Assembly (NCBI GenBank): GCA_900545005.1
Contig: UQXO01000021.1
Span: forward strand, 1 to 11,287
DNA from: an uncultured Mycoplasmatota bacterium
GTDB lineage: Bacteria; Bacillota_I; Bacilli_A; RF39; UBA660
Length of the DNA stretch: 11,287 nt
Direction of reading: 5' to 3'
A program made the position numbers and the translations under genes. The stretch's first letter is position 1. Each line of letters starts with the position of its first letter. The notes beneath the pieces are model-generated. The model had not been told where the DNA came from and did not search any database. It was given only the letters and a program-made list of their open reading frames with translations. This document shows, piece after piece, positions 1-5,873 of the stretch.

Positions 1-1365
1 AAGAAGTATAAGAGATACTTATATATAGGTATACCTTGTATATTAGTATTATTAATAGGAATATACTTTGCTTATTCTAAATTTAGTGTCTTTAAAGAGG
101 AAGAAGTAGTAAGAACGACCGTAGGAGATTTTATCTCTGGTGATGATGTTATTGGAGCTTATATAGATGGAGAATACACTAAGAGTATACCTGGTAAGAA
201 TGATGGTTATATAGTAGATAAAATAGTTTGTGATACTGATGCTACTGCTAGTTGGAATAATGATTCTTGGGGAATAGTATTAACTAATTTAACTAAGAGA
301 ACAAAATGTAATGTGTATTTTGAAACTAAAAAACCTCCTTTAACTGAAGTAATAACTACTGCAATGAGTAATAATCCTAGTATGTTTGCAAGTGATGACC
401 CAGGTAATAATACTAGATATATCGGTAAAGACCCAAGCAACTATGTATATTTTAACTGTAGTGATTATAACAATCCCACAGCTGATACTTGTGAATTATG
501 GCGTATTATTGGAGTATTTAATAATGTAACTAAGGGTGATGGTTCCAAAGAAAATTTAGTTAAAATTATAAGAGCTGATTCTTTAGGTGCTTATTCTTGG
601 GATTATAAAAAGAACGGGGTAGGAACATCTACTTATGATTATGGTTCGAATGACTGGAGTGATTCTCAGTTAATGATGATGTTAAATCCCACTAATTATT
701 TAAAATCCGGATATACTAATTCTAGTGATATAATCTCCTCCGGAAGCCAACAATTATATAGTAAAATGGGTTCATATTATAACGGTACTAAGGGTTGTAA
801 ACCTGCTAGTATAGCAAGTGGTGCCTCATTTAGTTGTACTGAAGTAGATTTTACCTCAACTGGTTTAAAAAATGATACAACCAGAAATGCCATTGAAGAA
901 GTCGTTTGGAATTTAGGTGGAAGTTCAACATATAACGATGTAACGCCAAGTATGTTTTATGAAAGAGAAAGAGGAACAAAAGTTTATAATAAGGGCAGAC
1001 CAACTACTTGGACAGGAAAAGTAGGTTTAATGTACCCAAGTGATTACGGATATGCTACCAGTGGGGGAACAACTAAAGATAGAGCAACTTGTCTAGCAAA
1101 AGAACTTTATAATTGGGATTCATCAGATCTTAATGATTGTAAAGCAAACGACTATTTACTAGATGTAAACAAAGTTCAATGGACATTGGCGCCTTATTCG
1201 GCTCGTGCTCACACTGTGTTCATTGTGAACAGGGGCGGCTATGTCAACAACTCTGGTGCTGGCAATACTTCTGCGGTCCGTCCGGTGCTTTTTCTGAAAT
1301 CTAGTATCCTGCTGGATAAAGGCACAGGCGAAAGTTCGAATCCGTATACTTTGAAAATACAGTAA
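1..1365 (+). CDS. Surface-anchored protein, N-terminal stalk module plus C-type-lectin-like domain (5' end outside window)
   Basis: The frame is open from base 1 and ends at TAA 1363-1365, giving 454 residues; the start lies upstream, probably only some 10 codons away judging from the paralogue at 5874. Residues about 7-25 form one hydrophobic membrane segment after a basic stretch. Residues about 49-107 are a module shared with the genes at 5874 and 9973 (IGAYIDGEY, DGYIVDKIVCD, a W-W pair, KCNVYF; Cys77 and Cys103). The rest resembles the C-type-lectin/FGE-like fold of DGR targets and of the 7676 protein: YVYFN, LWRIIGV, later VRPVLFLK and a final GTGESSNPY. From about residue 397 the codon usage changes to GC-rich, A-poor NNC/NNT codons. 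Likely role: exported, membrane-anchored ligand-binding protein (inference). The shared module and membrane segment are clear; the ligand is unknown. Confidence 0.85.
   Translation, partial: KKYKRYLYIGIPCILVLLIGIYFAYSKFSVFKEEEVVRTTVGDFISGDDVIGAYIDGEYTKSIPGKNDGYIVDKIVCDTDATASWNNDSWGIVLTNLTKRTKCNVYFETKKPPLTEVITTAMSNNPSMFASDDPGNNTRYIGKDPSNYVYFNCSDYNNPTADTCELWRIIGVFNNVTKGDGSKENLVKIIRADSLGAYSWDYKKNGVGTSTYDYGSNDWSDSQLMMMLNPTNYLKSGYTNSSDIISSGSQQLYSKMGSYYNGTKGCKPASIASGASFSCTEVDFTSTGLKNDTTRNAIEEVVWNLGGSSTYNDVTPSMFYERERGTKVYNKGRPTTWTGKVGLMYPSDYGYATSGGTTKDRATCLAKELYNWDSSDLNDCKANDYLLDVNKVQWTLAPYSARAHTVFIVNRGGYVNNSGAGNTSAVRPVLFLKSSILLDKGTGESSNPYTLKIQ
1189..1287 (+). other. Candidate DGR variable region (VR) at the 3' end of the lectin-like gene
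   Basis: Codons 1195-1272 read almost entirely as NNC or NNT (about 22 of 26), encoding Y, A, R, A, H, T, F, I, N, G, G, Y, V, N, N, S, G, A, G, N. This is the pattern expected when AAC/AAT codons of a template repeat are mutated at adenines. A GC-rich invariant stretch follows (1273-1287, encoding AVRPV), in the place where an IMH-like tract would sit. Adenine is scarce here, while the gene upstream of 1186 is strongly A/T-biased. No template repeat, reverse transcriptase or Avd gene is in the window, so a trans-acting DGR is inferred, not seen. Confidence 0.6.
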
Positions 1366-1381
1366 AGTAAATACGAATTAA

Positions 1382-1417
1382 AGGGCCGCTTGCTTGTCTC
1401 TTAGAGAAGCTGGCTCT
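1382..1417 (+). other. Stem-loop just downstream of the candidate VR
   Basis: AGGGCC (1382-1387) can pair with GGCTCT (1412-1417, one G-U). An inner stem GCTT/AAGC (1392-1395 with 1407-1410) continues, after a 2-nt bulge, to CTC-TTA-GAG. It starts 17 bp after the stop codon. A hairpin or cruciform close behind the VR is a known requirement in well-studied DGRs, where it aids target recognition. It could instead be a mRNA 3' structure; there is no T-run, so a simple terminator is unlikely. Confidence 0.5.
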
Positions 1418-1492
1418 GTAGAAAAATAAAGATGAGAAGAATGAAAATGATAGTAAGTACAAGGAAGAGAAAATCGATGGGCTAGTCCTCGA

Positions 1493-1519
1493 AGGGCTTT
1501 TAGAGGGCGATAAGCCCTC
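1493..1519 (+). other. Two mutually exclusive GC-rich hairpins
   Basis: AGGGCTT (1493-1499) is complementary to AAGCCCT (1512-1518). Alternatively GAGGGC (1503-1508) pairs with GCCCTC (1514-1519) around a GATAA loop. Both share the 3' arm, so only one can form. They lie within the non-coding GC-rich tail that runs from the VR to about 1532, after which the AT-rich background resumes. Function unknown; this may be part of the imported cassette. Confidence 0.4.
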
Positions 1520-1575
1520 CGCCAAAATCGGGAAAATTAGGGTATGTATTAATTACATATCTTTTTACTTAGATT

Positions 1576-1596
1576 AGACTAGTAAGTAGTCTTTTT
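1576..1596 (+). terminator. Probable Rho-independent terminator before dxs
   Basis: AGACTA (1576-1581), loop GTAAG, TAGTCT (1587-1592), followed by TTTT to 1596. The stem is only 6 bp, but the placement after the lectin-like gene and just before the dxs promoter fits. Confidence 0.5.
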
Positions 1597-1599
1597 CTT

Positions 1600-1608
1600 T
1601 GATATTAT
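1600..1608 (+). promoter_or_regulatory. Extended -10 promoter of dxs
   Basis: TGaTATTAT (TG at 1600-1601, -10 hexamer TATTAT at 1603-1608) stands 25 bp before the dxs start. No convincing -35 is seen, which is tolerated with a TGn extension. The adjacent terminator at 1576-1596 supports a new transcript beginning here. Confidence 0.5.
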
Positions 1609-1633
1609 AGATATACAACTTGGAAGTGGGATT

Positions 1634-3517
1634 ATGGAAATAGAGAATATTAAAGATTCTAAGTTTTTAAAGGACTTAGATTATGATGAGTTAGAGGGTT
1701 TAAGTAAAGAGATAAGAGAATTCTTAATAGAGAATATTAGTAAGACGGGTGGACATTTATCTTCTAATCTAGGAGTAGTAGAACTTACAATAGCGCTTCA
1801 TAGGAATTTTAATTTTCCAGAAGATAAGATTATCTTTGATGTAGGACATCAAGCTTATGTTCATAAGATACTTACGGGTCGAGGAAAATATTTTAATACT
1901 TTAAGACAGTTTAAGGGATTATCTGGATTTCAAAAGAGGAGTGAATCTAAGTATGATAATTATGAAGCAGGACATTCTTCGACTAGTTTATCAGCAGCTT
2001 TAGGATTCGCCCTTTCTAGAGATAAGAAACATCTAAATAATTATGTTATTGCCCTTATTGGGGATGGTTCGATTGGAAATGGGTTATCTTTTGAAGCATT
2101 AAATCATATTGGTGACGCTAATACGAGATTAATAGTAATTCTTAATGATAATGAGATGAGTATTTCTAAGAATGTAGGAGCATTACATAATACTTTAGAT
2201 AAGATTAGAAGTACTAGTAAATATCATAAGACGATGCAAGATACGAAGTATGTTTTAAATAAGAGTAAATTCTTAGGAAAGTATTTATATAAGATAGTTA
2301 AGGGACTAAAAGAGTCTTTTAAGAAGATGTATATGAAAGAGGGGTATTTATTTGAAGAGTTAGGACTTAATTATTATGGCCCGATTAATGGGCATGATTT
2401 TAGGGAGTTAGATAAGTATTTAAGGATGGCTAAGAAAGAGATGCAACCCGTCTTATTACATGTAATTACCAAGAAAGGAAAAGGATATAAGTATGCTGAA
2501 AATGATAAAGTAGGTCTTTGGCATGGAGTAGGTCCTTTTGATATTAAAACCGGAGAGTTTAAAAAGGTAAATGATGGGAAAGTTTCTTGGAGTGATGTTG
2601 TTACGAGACATTTGATTAAGCTAGCTAAAGAAGATAAGAAGATTATGGCGATAACACCCGCAATGGCTAATGGAAGTAAATTAAATAGTTTTAAAAACTT
2701 ATATCCTGATCGTTTTATTGATGTGGGGATTGCGGAAGAGCATGCTTTGGTTTTGGCTAATGCGGTTTCTTTAGAAGGGTTAAAACCTTTTGTCTCCATA
2801 TATTCAACGTTCTTACAGAGGGGTTATGATGAGGTAGCTCAAGATATTGGCAGAATGAAGGGTCATGTCGTTATTGGTATTGATAGAGCTGGAATTGTCG
2901 GGGAAGATGGGGAGACGCATCAAGGAATATATGATGTTTCTTTACTTAATAATATTCCTAATATGATTATTATGGCTCCTAGTGATAGTAAGATGGCAGG
3001 AGATATGTTATATACAGCTTTTAGAGTAGAAAGTCCGGTAGCAATTAGGTATTCTAAAGAGAGGATAGATTTTATAGAAAGTAGTTATAAACTTTTAGAG
3101 ATAGGTAAATGGGAGATTAGTGATTATCGAGAGAAAAGAAGTTGTGATGGGTACTTAATTAGTTATGGAGACTTTTATAATAGAGCTTTAGAGATAAGGG
3201 AATTCTTAAAGAAGAAGAATATTTATTTAAGAGTAGTTAATGCGAGGTTTATTAAACCAATGGATAAGAAAATTTTAAAAGAGATATCTAAACAAAATAA
3301 GCCAGTATTTATCTATGAAGAAGTAGTAAGAATTGGTTCTTTAGGAAGTGAGATTGCTAAGTACTTATTAGAGCATCATTATAATAATATATTCTATGAT
3401 TATGCGATACCAGATGAATTTATTAAACAAGGGAAAAAAGAAGAAGTAATAAAGAGTTTAAAACTTGATAATAGTAGTATAATAAAAGATATAGAAAAGA
3501 GATTAAAATGCAAATAG
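1634..3517 (+). CDS. dxs: 1-deoxy-D-xylulose-5-phosphate synthase
   Basis: A cytosolic thiamine-diphosphate enzyme that condenses pyruvate with glyceraldehyde 3-phosphate to DXP and CO2, the entry step of the MEP isoprenoid pathway (also a source of thiamine and pyridoxal precursors in many bacteria). At 627 residues it is normal length. Seen: SSNLGVVELTIALH and DVGHQAYVHK (69-78) in the N-terminal domain; the ThDP motif GDG at 143-145, ending in ILNDNEMSIS (about 169-178); the central pyrimidine-binding domain with DVGIAEEHA (363-371; E368 aligns with the catalytic Glu of the family) and DRAGIVGEDGETHQG; and the C-terminal transketolase domain with YEEVVRIGSLGSEIA. The start ATG 1634 follows a weak GGAAGTGGG. 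The 3' end overlaps the next gene by 10 bases, implying coupled translation. Identification is secure. Confidence 0.97.
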   Translation: MEIENIKDSKFLKDLDYDELEGLSKEIREFLIENISKTGGHLSSNLGVVELTIALHRNFNFPEDKIIFDVGHQAYVHKILTGRGKYFNTLRQFKGLSGFQKRSESKYDNYEAGHSSTSLSAALGFALSRDKKHLNNYVIALIGDGSIGNGLSFEALNHIGDANTRLIVILNDNEMSISKNVGALHNTLDKIRSTSKYHKTMQDTKYVLNKSKFLGKYLYKIVKGLKESFKKMYMKEGYLFEELGLNYYGPINGHDFRELDKYLRMAKKEMQPVLLHVITKKGKGYKYAENDKVGLWHGVGPFDIKTGEFKKVNDGKVSWSDVVTRHLIKLAKEDKKIMAITPAMANGSKLNSFKNLYPDRFIDVGIAEEHALVLANAVSLEGLKPFVSIYSTFLQRGYDEVAQDIGRMKGHVVIGIDRAGIVGEDGETHQGIYDVSLLNNIPNMIIMAPSDSKMAGDMLYTAFRVESPVAIRYSKERIDFIESSYKLLEIGKWEISDYREKRSCDGYLISYGDFYNRALEIREFLKKKNIYLRVVNARFIKPMDKKILKEISKQNKPVFIYEEVVRIGSLGSEIAKYLLEHHYNNIFYDYAIPDEFIKQGKKEEVIKSLKLDNSSIIKDIEKRLKCK

Positions 3518-3849
3518 AAGTTAAAAATGTTAAATTATGTGTGATGGTTCCAAGAGAGTATACTGAAGTCTTAAGGAAAGCTATGGGAGAGTATGAATGT
3601 GGTATTCAAGGTAATTATAGTGAATGTATGAATATTACTGAGTGTCACTGTACCTTTAGACCTAATGATAAGGCTAATCCTTTTAGAGGAAGTAAAGGGG
3701 TTTTAGAACATTCTCTAGAAGATAAGATAGAAGTTACTTGTAAGATAGATAAAGTTAAAGGACTAATAGAGGTTATAAAGAAAGTACATCCTTATGAAGA
3801 GGTAGGAATAGATATATATCCTCTTTTTGATGTAGATAATTTTAAGTAA
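3508..3849 (+). CDS. Stand-alone YqfO/NIF3-insert-domain protein (CutA/PII-like fold)
   Basis: A 113-residue protein matching the domain inserted in the middle of YqfO-type NIF3 proteins, here without the flanking metal-binding halves. Motifs seen: KLCVMVP at the start, GIQGNYSEC (cf. IGNYSHC), CTFRPNDKANPF (cf. GTFRPxxGANPY), the GSKGVLEHSLED segment, and the hallmark HPYEEVGIDIYPL near the C-terminus. Such single-domain proteins are widespread but their biochemical role is not settled; the fold is related to PII/CutA trimers. The ATG lies inside the last codons of dxs (10-nt overlap, different frame), with only a weak AAAGAGAT upstream, so translation probably depends on dxs. It shares the dxs promoter. 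Family placement is confident; function is not. Confidence 0.85.
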   Translation: MQIEVKNVKLCVMVPREYTEVLRKAMGEYECGIQGNYSECMNITECHCTFRPNDKANPFRGSKGVLEHSLEDKIEVTCKIDKVKGLIEVIKKVHPYEEVGIDIYPLFDVDNFK

Positions 3850-3873
3850 AAGAATATACTATATAAGAGGGAT

Positions 3874-4122
3874 ATTATAGGAAGTACTTTAAGATTTTAT
3901 ACGCAAGAAGAAATAAATATACTAAAGAGAATAGAAGATAATCTAAGGATGAAGAGAATCTTAAAAAGTGAATTATTAAGTACGAGAGATGAGGTAATAA
4001 TAGATTCTATGGAAGATATAGATTTAGAGATAAGAGAGTTATTATTAGATTTAGAGGCTAGAGAAAAGGATAATCTTATGAGAAGTAAGGTTAATAAGAG
4101 AGTATTGAAAGTAAGTAGATAA
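3874..4122 (+). CDS. Possible small charged protein with non-AUG start (or decayed gene)
   Basis: The frame directly after the TAA of the YqfO-like gene stays open to TAA 4120-4122 with coding-like content (TLRFYTQEEINILKRIEDN, then ELLSTRDEVIIDSMEDID, LEIRELLLDLEAREKDN). It is helical, Glu/Lys-rich and plausibly coiled-coil. No ATG, GTG or TTG occurs before ATG 3949, yet AAGAGG at 3865-3870 sits just ahead of ATT 3874 and ATA 3877. An AUU/AUA start would give about 82 residues; ATG 3949 gives 57 without a good ribosome site. Alternatives are a start-codon-loss pseudogene or readthrough from the preceding, in-frame gene. It ends in a terminator overlapping its stop. Not recognised as any family. 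Confidence 0.45.
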   Translation: MIGSTLRFYTQEEINILKRIEDNLRMKRILKSELLSTRDEVIIDSMEDIDLEIRELLLDLEAREKDNLMRSKVNKRVLKVSR

Positions 4123-4138
4123 AAAGTCTACTTTTTTT
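4113..4138 (+). terminator. Rho-independent terminator of the dxs operon
   Basis: AAGTAGA (4113-4119) pairs with TCTACTT (4127-4133) around a 7-nt loop, followed by T's to 4138. The loop contains the stop codon of the small ORF, so the terminator overlaps the coding end. Confidence 0.75.
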
Positions 4139-4162
4139 GATGAATCTTTCTATTTTTTATGA

Positions 4163-4207
4163 TGTAACAAATTAGAATGATAACCGTTTTATTGCTTTTT
4201 TGTTACA
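4163..4207. repeat. 9-bp inverted repeat TGTAACAAA / TTTGTTACA
   Basis: TGTAACAAA (4163-4171) and TTTGTTACA (4199-4207) are perfect complements 27 bp apart, just outside the conserved sequence upstream of the Rpn-family gene. It is absent from the corresponding place at 11122-11171. It could be a regulator-binding site or an unrelated hairpin. Confidence 0.35.
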
Positions 4208-4211
4208 GAAA

Positions 4212-4319
4212 GTGGAAATTTATAAGAAATTTAGAATTTTTTACATCTTTTTAGTAATTTATGAACAAAAATCGCCTTCGACCGCCAATATATATATATA
4301 GAAGGATAATTTTTCAGCT
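4212..4319 (+). repeat. Conserved ~108-bp leader of the Rpn-family unit, copy 1
   Basis: It aligns without gaps, at an offset of exactly 6960, to 11172-11279 (roughly 80% identical by eye). The best-conserved part is 4253-4297: AATTTATGAACAAAAATCG, then CTT, then GACCGCCAA followed by an alternating TA run. It ends shortly before the ribosome site of the nuclease-family gene. It may be the 5' part of a dispersed Rpn unit, carrying its promoter or leader. Confidence 0.7.
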
Positions 4320-4340
4320 AAAGTTATTTTTCTTAGATAA

Positions 4341-4440
4341 GGAGGTCTTGATGATAAATAATTGGATTTTAAAAGTAGAAAGAAGGATTGTAGTATGGAA
4401 AAGAAAGAATCAAGAAAAAATGCTCGCACCTATATATTAA
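4341..4440 (+). promoter_or_regulatory. Strong ribosome site with out-of-frame 29-codon ORF ahead of the Rpn-family gene
   Basis: GGAGG (4341-4345) lies 5 nt before ATG 4351, the best initiation signal in this stretch. The frame it opens stops at TAA 4438-4440 and is not the nuclease frame, which instead offers TTG 4362 or ATG 4395 (weaker AAGGA at 4383-4387). Either this is a short leader peptide overlapping the nuclease start, or a small indel has displaced the original start. Confidence 0.45.
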
Positions 4441-5519
4441 AACCAGGAGAAATAATTCCTCCCAAATACGATTTTATTTTTACCCAGATTTTTAATGATC
4501 CTAATTATGGTTTTGCCTTAAATAAGCTTTTAGCAGATACTTTAAATATGCAAGAAGAAGATTTTATTGGTAATGTAATTTATCGTAATAGAAACTTAAG
4601 GGTTAAAAGTCGCAAGAATGCCCTTGGTCAAGTTGACTTAATTGTAAAAAGAACATTTAAAGAGGGTAAAAATGACAAGGAAGAATATATTAATATAGAA
4701 GTTAATTCTAGTCTTTCGATGTCTTATCGTAATAAAGTCTATAGTAACTCAATCGGAGCGAATACTTTAAATATTGGTGATAAAAATTATAAGGATATTC
4801 CCCGCGTCATACAGTTGAATTATAATTTCTTTGATTATCATTCTAATAAATTTATCACAGTTGGTAAAATGTTAAATGATGATGGGACGGCAACTTTGGG
4901 ATGGGCTGATGAAATTTATCATATTTTTAGTAATTTTGTCCTTAAATCATGGTATAATGATGCTGATGAACGAGAACGAAAGGTGGCTAAATGGTGTATG
5001 TTAATGTTTGCTGATACAGAAGAAACTCTACTAAAGAGAGCAAAAGAAGTTATGAGTGAAGAAGAAGCTAGAAAGTTTGTAGACAGAGTAGTAGAATTGT
5101 CTCACGATGATGATAATATTGCTCTTTATACAGGATATTCTAATCATGAAATGGCTTTCAATACAGATATGGCTTACATTCAAGATGAAAAAGCTAAGAT
5201 TCAAGATGAAAAGACTAAAGTTCAAGAGGAAAAGTCACAAATTCAAGAGGAAATGTCACAAATTCAAGAGGAAAAGTCACAAATTCAAGAGGAAAAGTCA
5301 CAAATTCAAGAGGAAAAGTCACAAATTCAAGAAGAAAAATCGCAAATTCAAGAAGAAAGAGAAAAATTAAAAAAAGAAAAAAATGATTTAAAAGCTAAAG
5401 CTACAAAAGAAAATTCTTTAGATATTGCTAAGAATATGCTTGCAAGTAATTTGGATATAAATTTAATTGCTAACATAACAGGTTTATCTATAGAAGAGAT
5501 TAACTCTATTGATGAGTAA
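4395..5519 (+). CDS. Rpn/PD-(D/E)XK nuclease family 'transposase' with C-terminal coiled coil
   Basis: Start ATG 4395 gives 374 residues, beginning just before the family's N-terminal block (ILKPGEIIPPKYDFIFTQIF, 14-33). The nuclease-like core shows VDLIV with D81 and YINIEVN with E102-x-N104, followed by YRNKVYSNSI. Family members usually have E-x-Q, so Asn104 is a variant. WADEIYHIFSNFVLKSW and the KVAKWCMLM region match the helical part of the family. Residues about 262-324 are nine heptads (IQEEKSQ type), a predicted long coiled coil. The end NMLASNLDINLIANITGLSIEEI is the typical Rpn tail. Related Rpn proteins are recombination-promoting DNA endonucleases, but whether this one mobilises DNA is unknown. 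TTG 4362 is an alternative start. Monocistronic: own leader upstream, terminator downstream. Confidence 0.85.
   Translation: MEKKESRKNARTYILKPGEIIPPKYDFIFTQIFNDPNYGFALNKLLADTLNMQEEDFIGNVIYRNRNLRVKSRKNALGQVDLIVKRTFKEGKNDKEEYINIEVNSSLSMSYRNKVYSNSIGANTLNIGDKNYKDIPRVIQLNYNFFDYHSNKFITVGKMLNDDGTATLGWADEIYHIFSNFVLKSWYNDADERERKVAKWCMLMFADTEETLLKRAKEVMSEEEARKFVDRVVELSHDDDNIALYTGYSNHEMAFNTDMAYIQDEKAKIQDEKTKVQEEKSQIQEEMSQIQEEKSQIQEEKSQIQEEKSQIQEEKSQIQEEREKLKKEKNDLKAKATKENSLDIAKNMLASNLDINLIANITGLSIEEINSIDE
5178..5366 (+). repeat. 21-bp tandem repeat (nine units) encoding heptads
   Basis: Nine consecutive 21-bp units of the type ATTCAAGAGGAAAAGTCACA+A encode IQEEKSQ. Units 5 to 7 (5262-5324) are identical, unit 4 differs at one base, and the outer units diverge. 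Identical central copies suggest recent expansion by slippage; copy number changes keep the reading frame and lengthen or shorten the coiled coil in 7-residue steps. Confidence 0.9.
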
Positions 5520-5527
5520 GGTTAAAG

Positions 5528-5553
5528 AAGTTCTCAGGTATTGAGGACTTTTT
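5528..5553 (+). terminator. Rho-independent terminator after the Rpn-family gene
   Basis: AAGTTCTCA (5528-5536) pairs with TGAGGACTT (5542-5550; one G-U) around loop GGTAT, followed by T's to 5553. It isolates cassette A from upstream transcription. Confidence 0.8.
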
Positions 5554-5573
5554 ACATTCTATTGACAAAATTT

Positions 5574-5598
5574 TTCATAGAGTATCTAACTCTATGAA
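5574..5598. repeat. Cassette A left recombination site
   Basis: Arms TTCATAGAGT and ACTCTATGAA form a perfect 10-bp palindrome around the asymmetric core ATCTA. It matches the reverse complement of the right site in 23 of 25 positions. Confidence 0.85.
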
Positions 5599-5636
5599 TA
5601 CGTAATTTTGGATAATTATTGTTATCCATTAGAATT

Positions 5637-5665
5637 ATTTTATCATTAATATGGGATTCTTTGGA
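5637..5665 (-). promoter_or_regulatory. Cassette A promoter, facing left (away from the 5874 gene)
   Basis: On the minus strand TGaTAAAAT (hexamer at 5637-5642, TG at 5644-5645) with a poor -35 (TCCAAA, 5660-5665) at 17-bp spacing. The same TGnTAAAAT occurs at the equivalent end of cassettes B and C. Confidence 0.6.
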
Positions 5666-5694
5666 TAATTATTTTAAGAAAAGGTAATCTTTAA

Positions 5695-5806
5695 TAGTCA
5701 AATTTCTAGTCAAAGAAATATTAAATAATCCTAGGAATTATAGAGCTTTTAAGAAGTTGTTTATAGTCAAAATGAATAATAATTTTTAGTCAAAATTATA
5801 GTCAAA
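5695..5806 (+). repeat. Five TAGTCAAA boxes of cassette A
   Basis: Exact TAGTCAAA at 5695, 5707, 5764, 5787 and 5799, all in one direction. Relative offsets are 0, 12, 69, 92 and 104, the same as in cassette C and, reversed, almost the same in B. They are probable arm-type binding sites for a recombinase or accessory protein. Confidence 0.8.
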
Positions 5807-5837
5807 TAGGTTTTAAACCCAGTGTTCACCTAGATTT

Positions 5838-5862
5838 TTCTAAGAGTTAGATACTCTATGAA
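5838..5862. repeat. Cassette A right recombination site
   Basis: An inverted copy of the left site: its reverse complement has arm TTCATAGAGT, the same core ATCTA, and a second arm changed at two bases (ACTCTTAGAA). It ends directly before the ribosome-binding site of the 5874 gene. Confidence 0.85.
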
Positions 5863-5873
5863 AAGGAGGATTT

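Larger units (their letters stand above)
5574..5862. other. Invertible promoter cassette A (OFF orientation)
   Basis: A 289-bp segment bounded by 25-bp inverted repeats and filling most of the gap between the Rpn-family gene and the gene at 5874. Its right repeat abuts the AAGGAGG of that gene. Order from left: repeat, promoter pointing left, five TAGTCAAA boxes, CACCTAG box (5827-5833, 4 bp inside the right repeat), repeat. The interior from 5688 to 5835 aligns closely with cassette C in the same direction and with cassette B in reverse. In this arrangement the promoter faces away from 5874, so that gene should be silent. The inversion mechanism is inferred; the symmetry is seen. Confidence 0.78.

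Noticed and set aside
1301..1525. Minus-strand 74-codon frame across the end of the first gene
   Set aside because: It overlaps the conserved C-terminus and the hairpin region; the serine/phenylalanine-rich product is typical of a shadow frame.
1366..1633. A tRNA or known riboswitch in the GC-rich tail before dxs
   Set aside because: The hairpins do not form a cloverleaf, and I see no T-loop, CCA or conserved ThDP-riboswitch motif.
2374..2799. Minus-strand open frame inside dxs
   Set aside because: It lies wholly antisense to a well-conserved gene, with no recognisable protein features.
5178..5366. Regular repeats that might suggest a CRISPR array
   Set aside because: The 21-bp units are contiguous without spacers, keep the reading frame and encode heptads inside a clear coding gene.
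5107..5370. A second + frame of 87 codons over the heptad repeats
   Set aside because: It is a lysine-rich shadow created by the same 21-bp repeats; there is no ribosome site and it lies fully inside the Rpn-family gene.
5562..5590. Perfect TTGACA outside cassette A that could be a fixed promoter for the 5874 gene
   Set aside because: No good -10 lies at 16-18 bp (best is ATCTAA or TATCTA within the left repeat), and cassettes B and C have no equivalent. It is kept only as a weak possibility.
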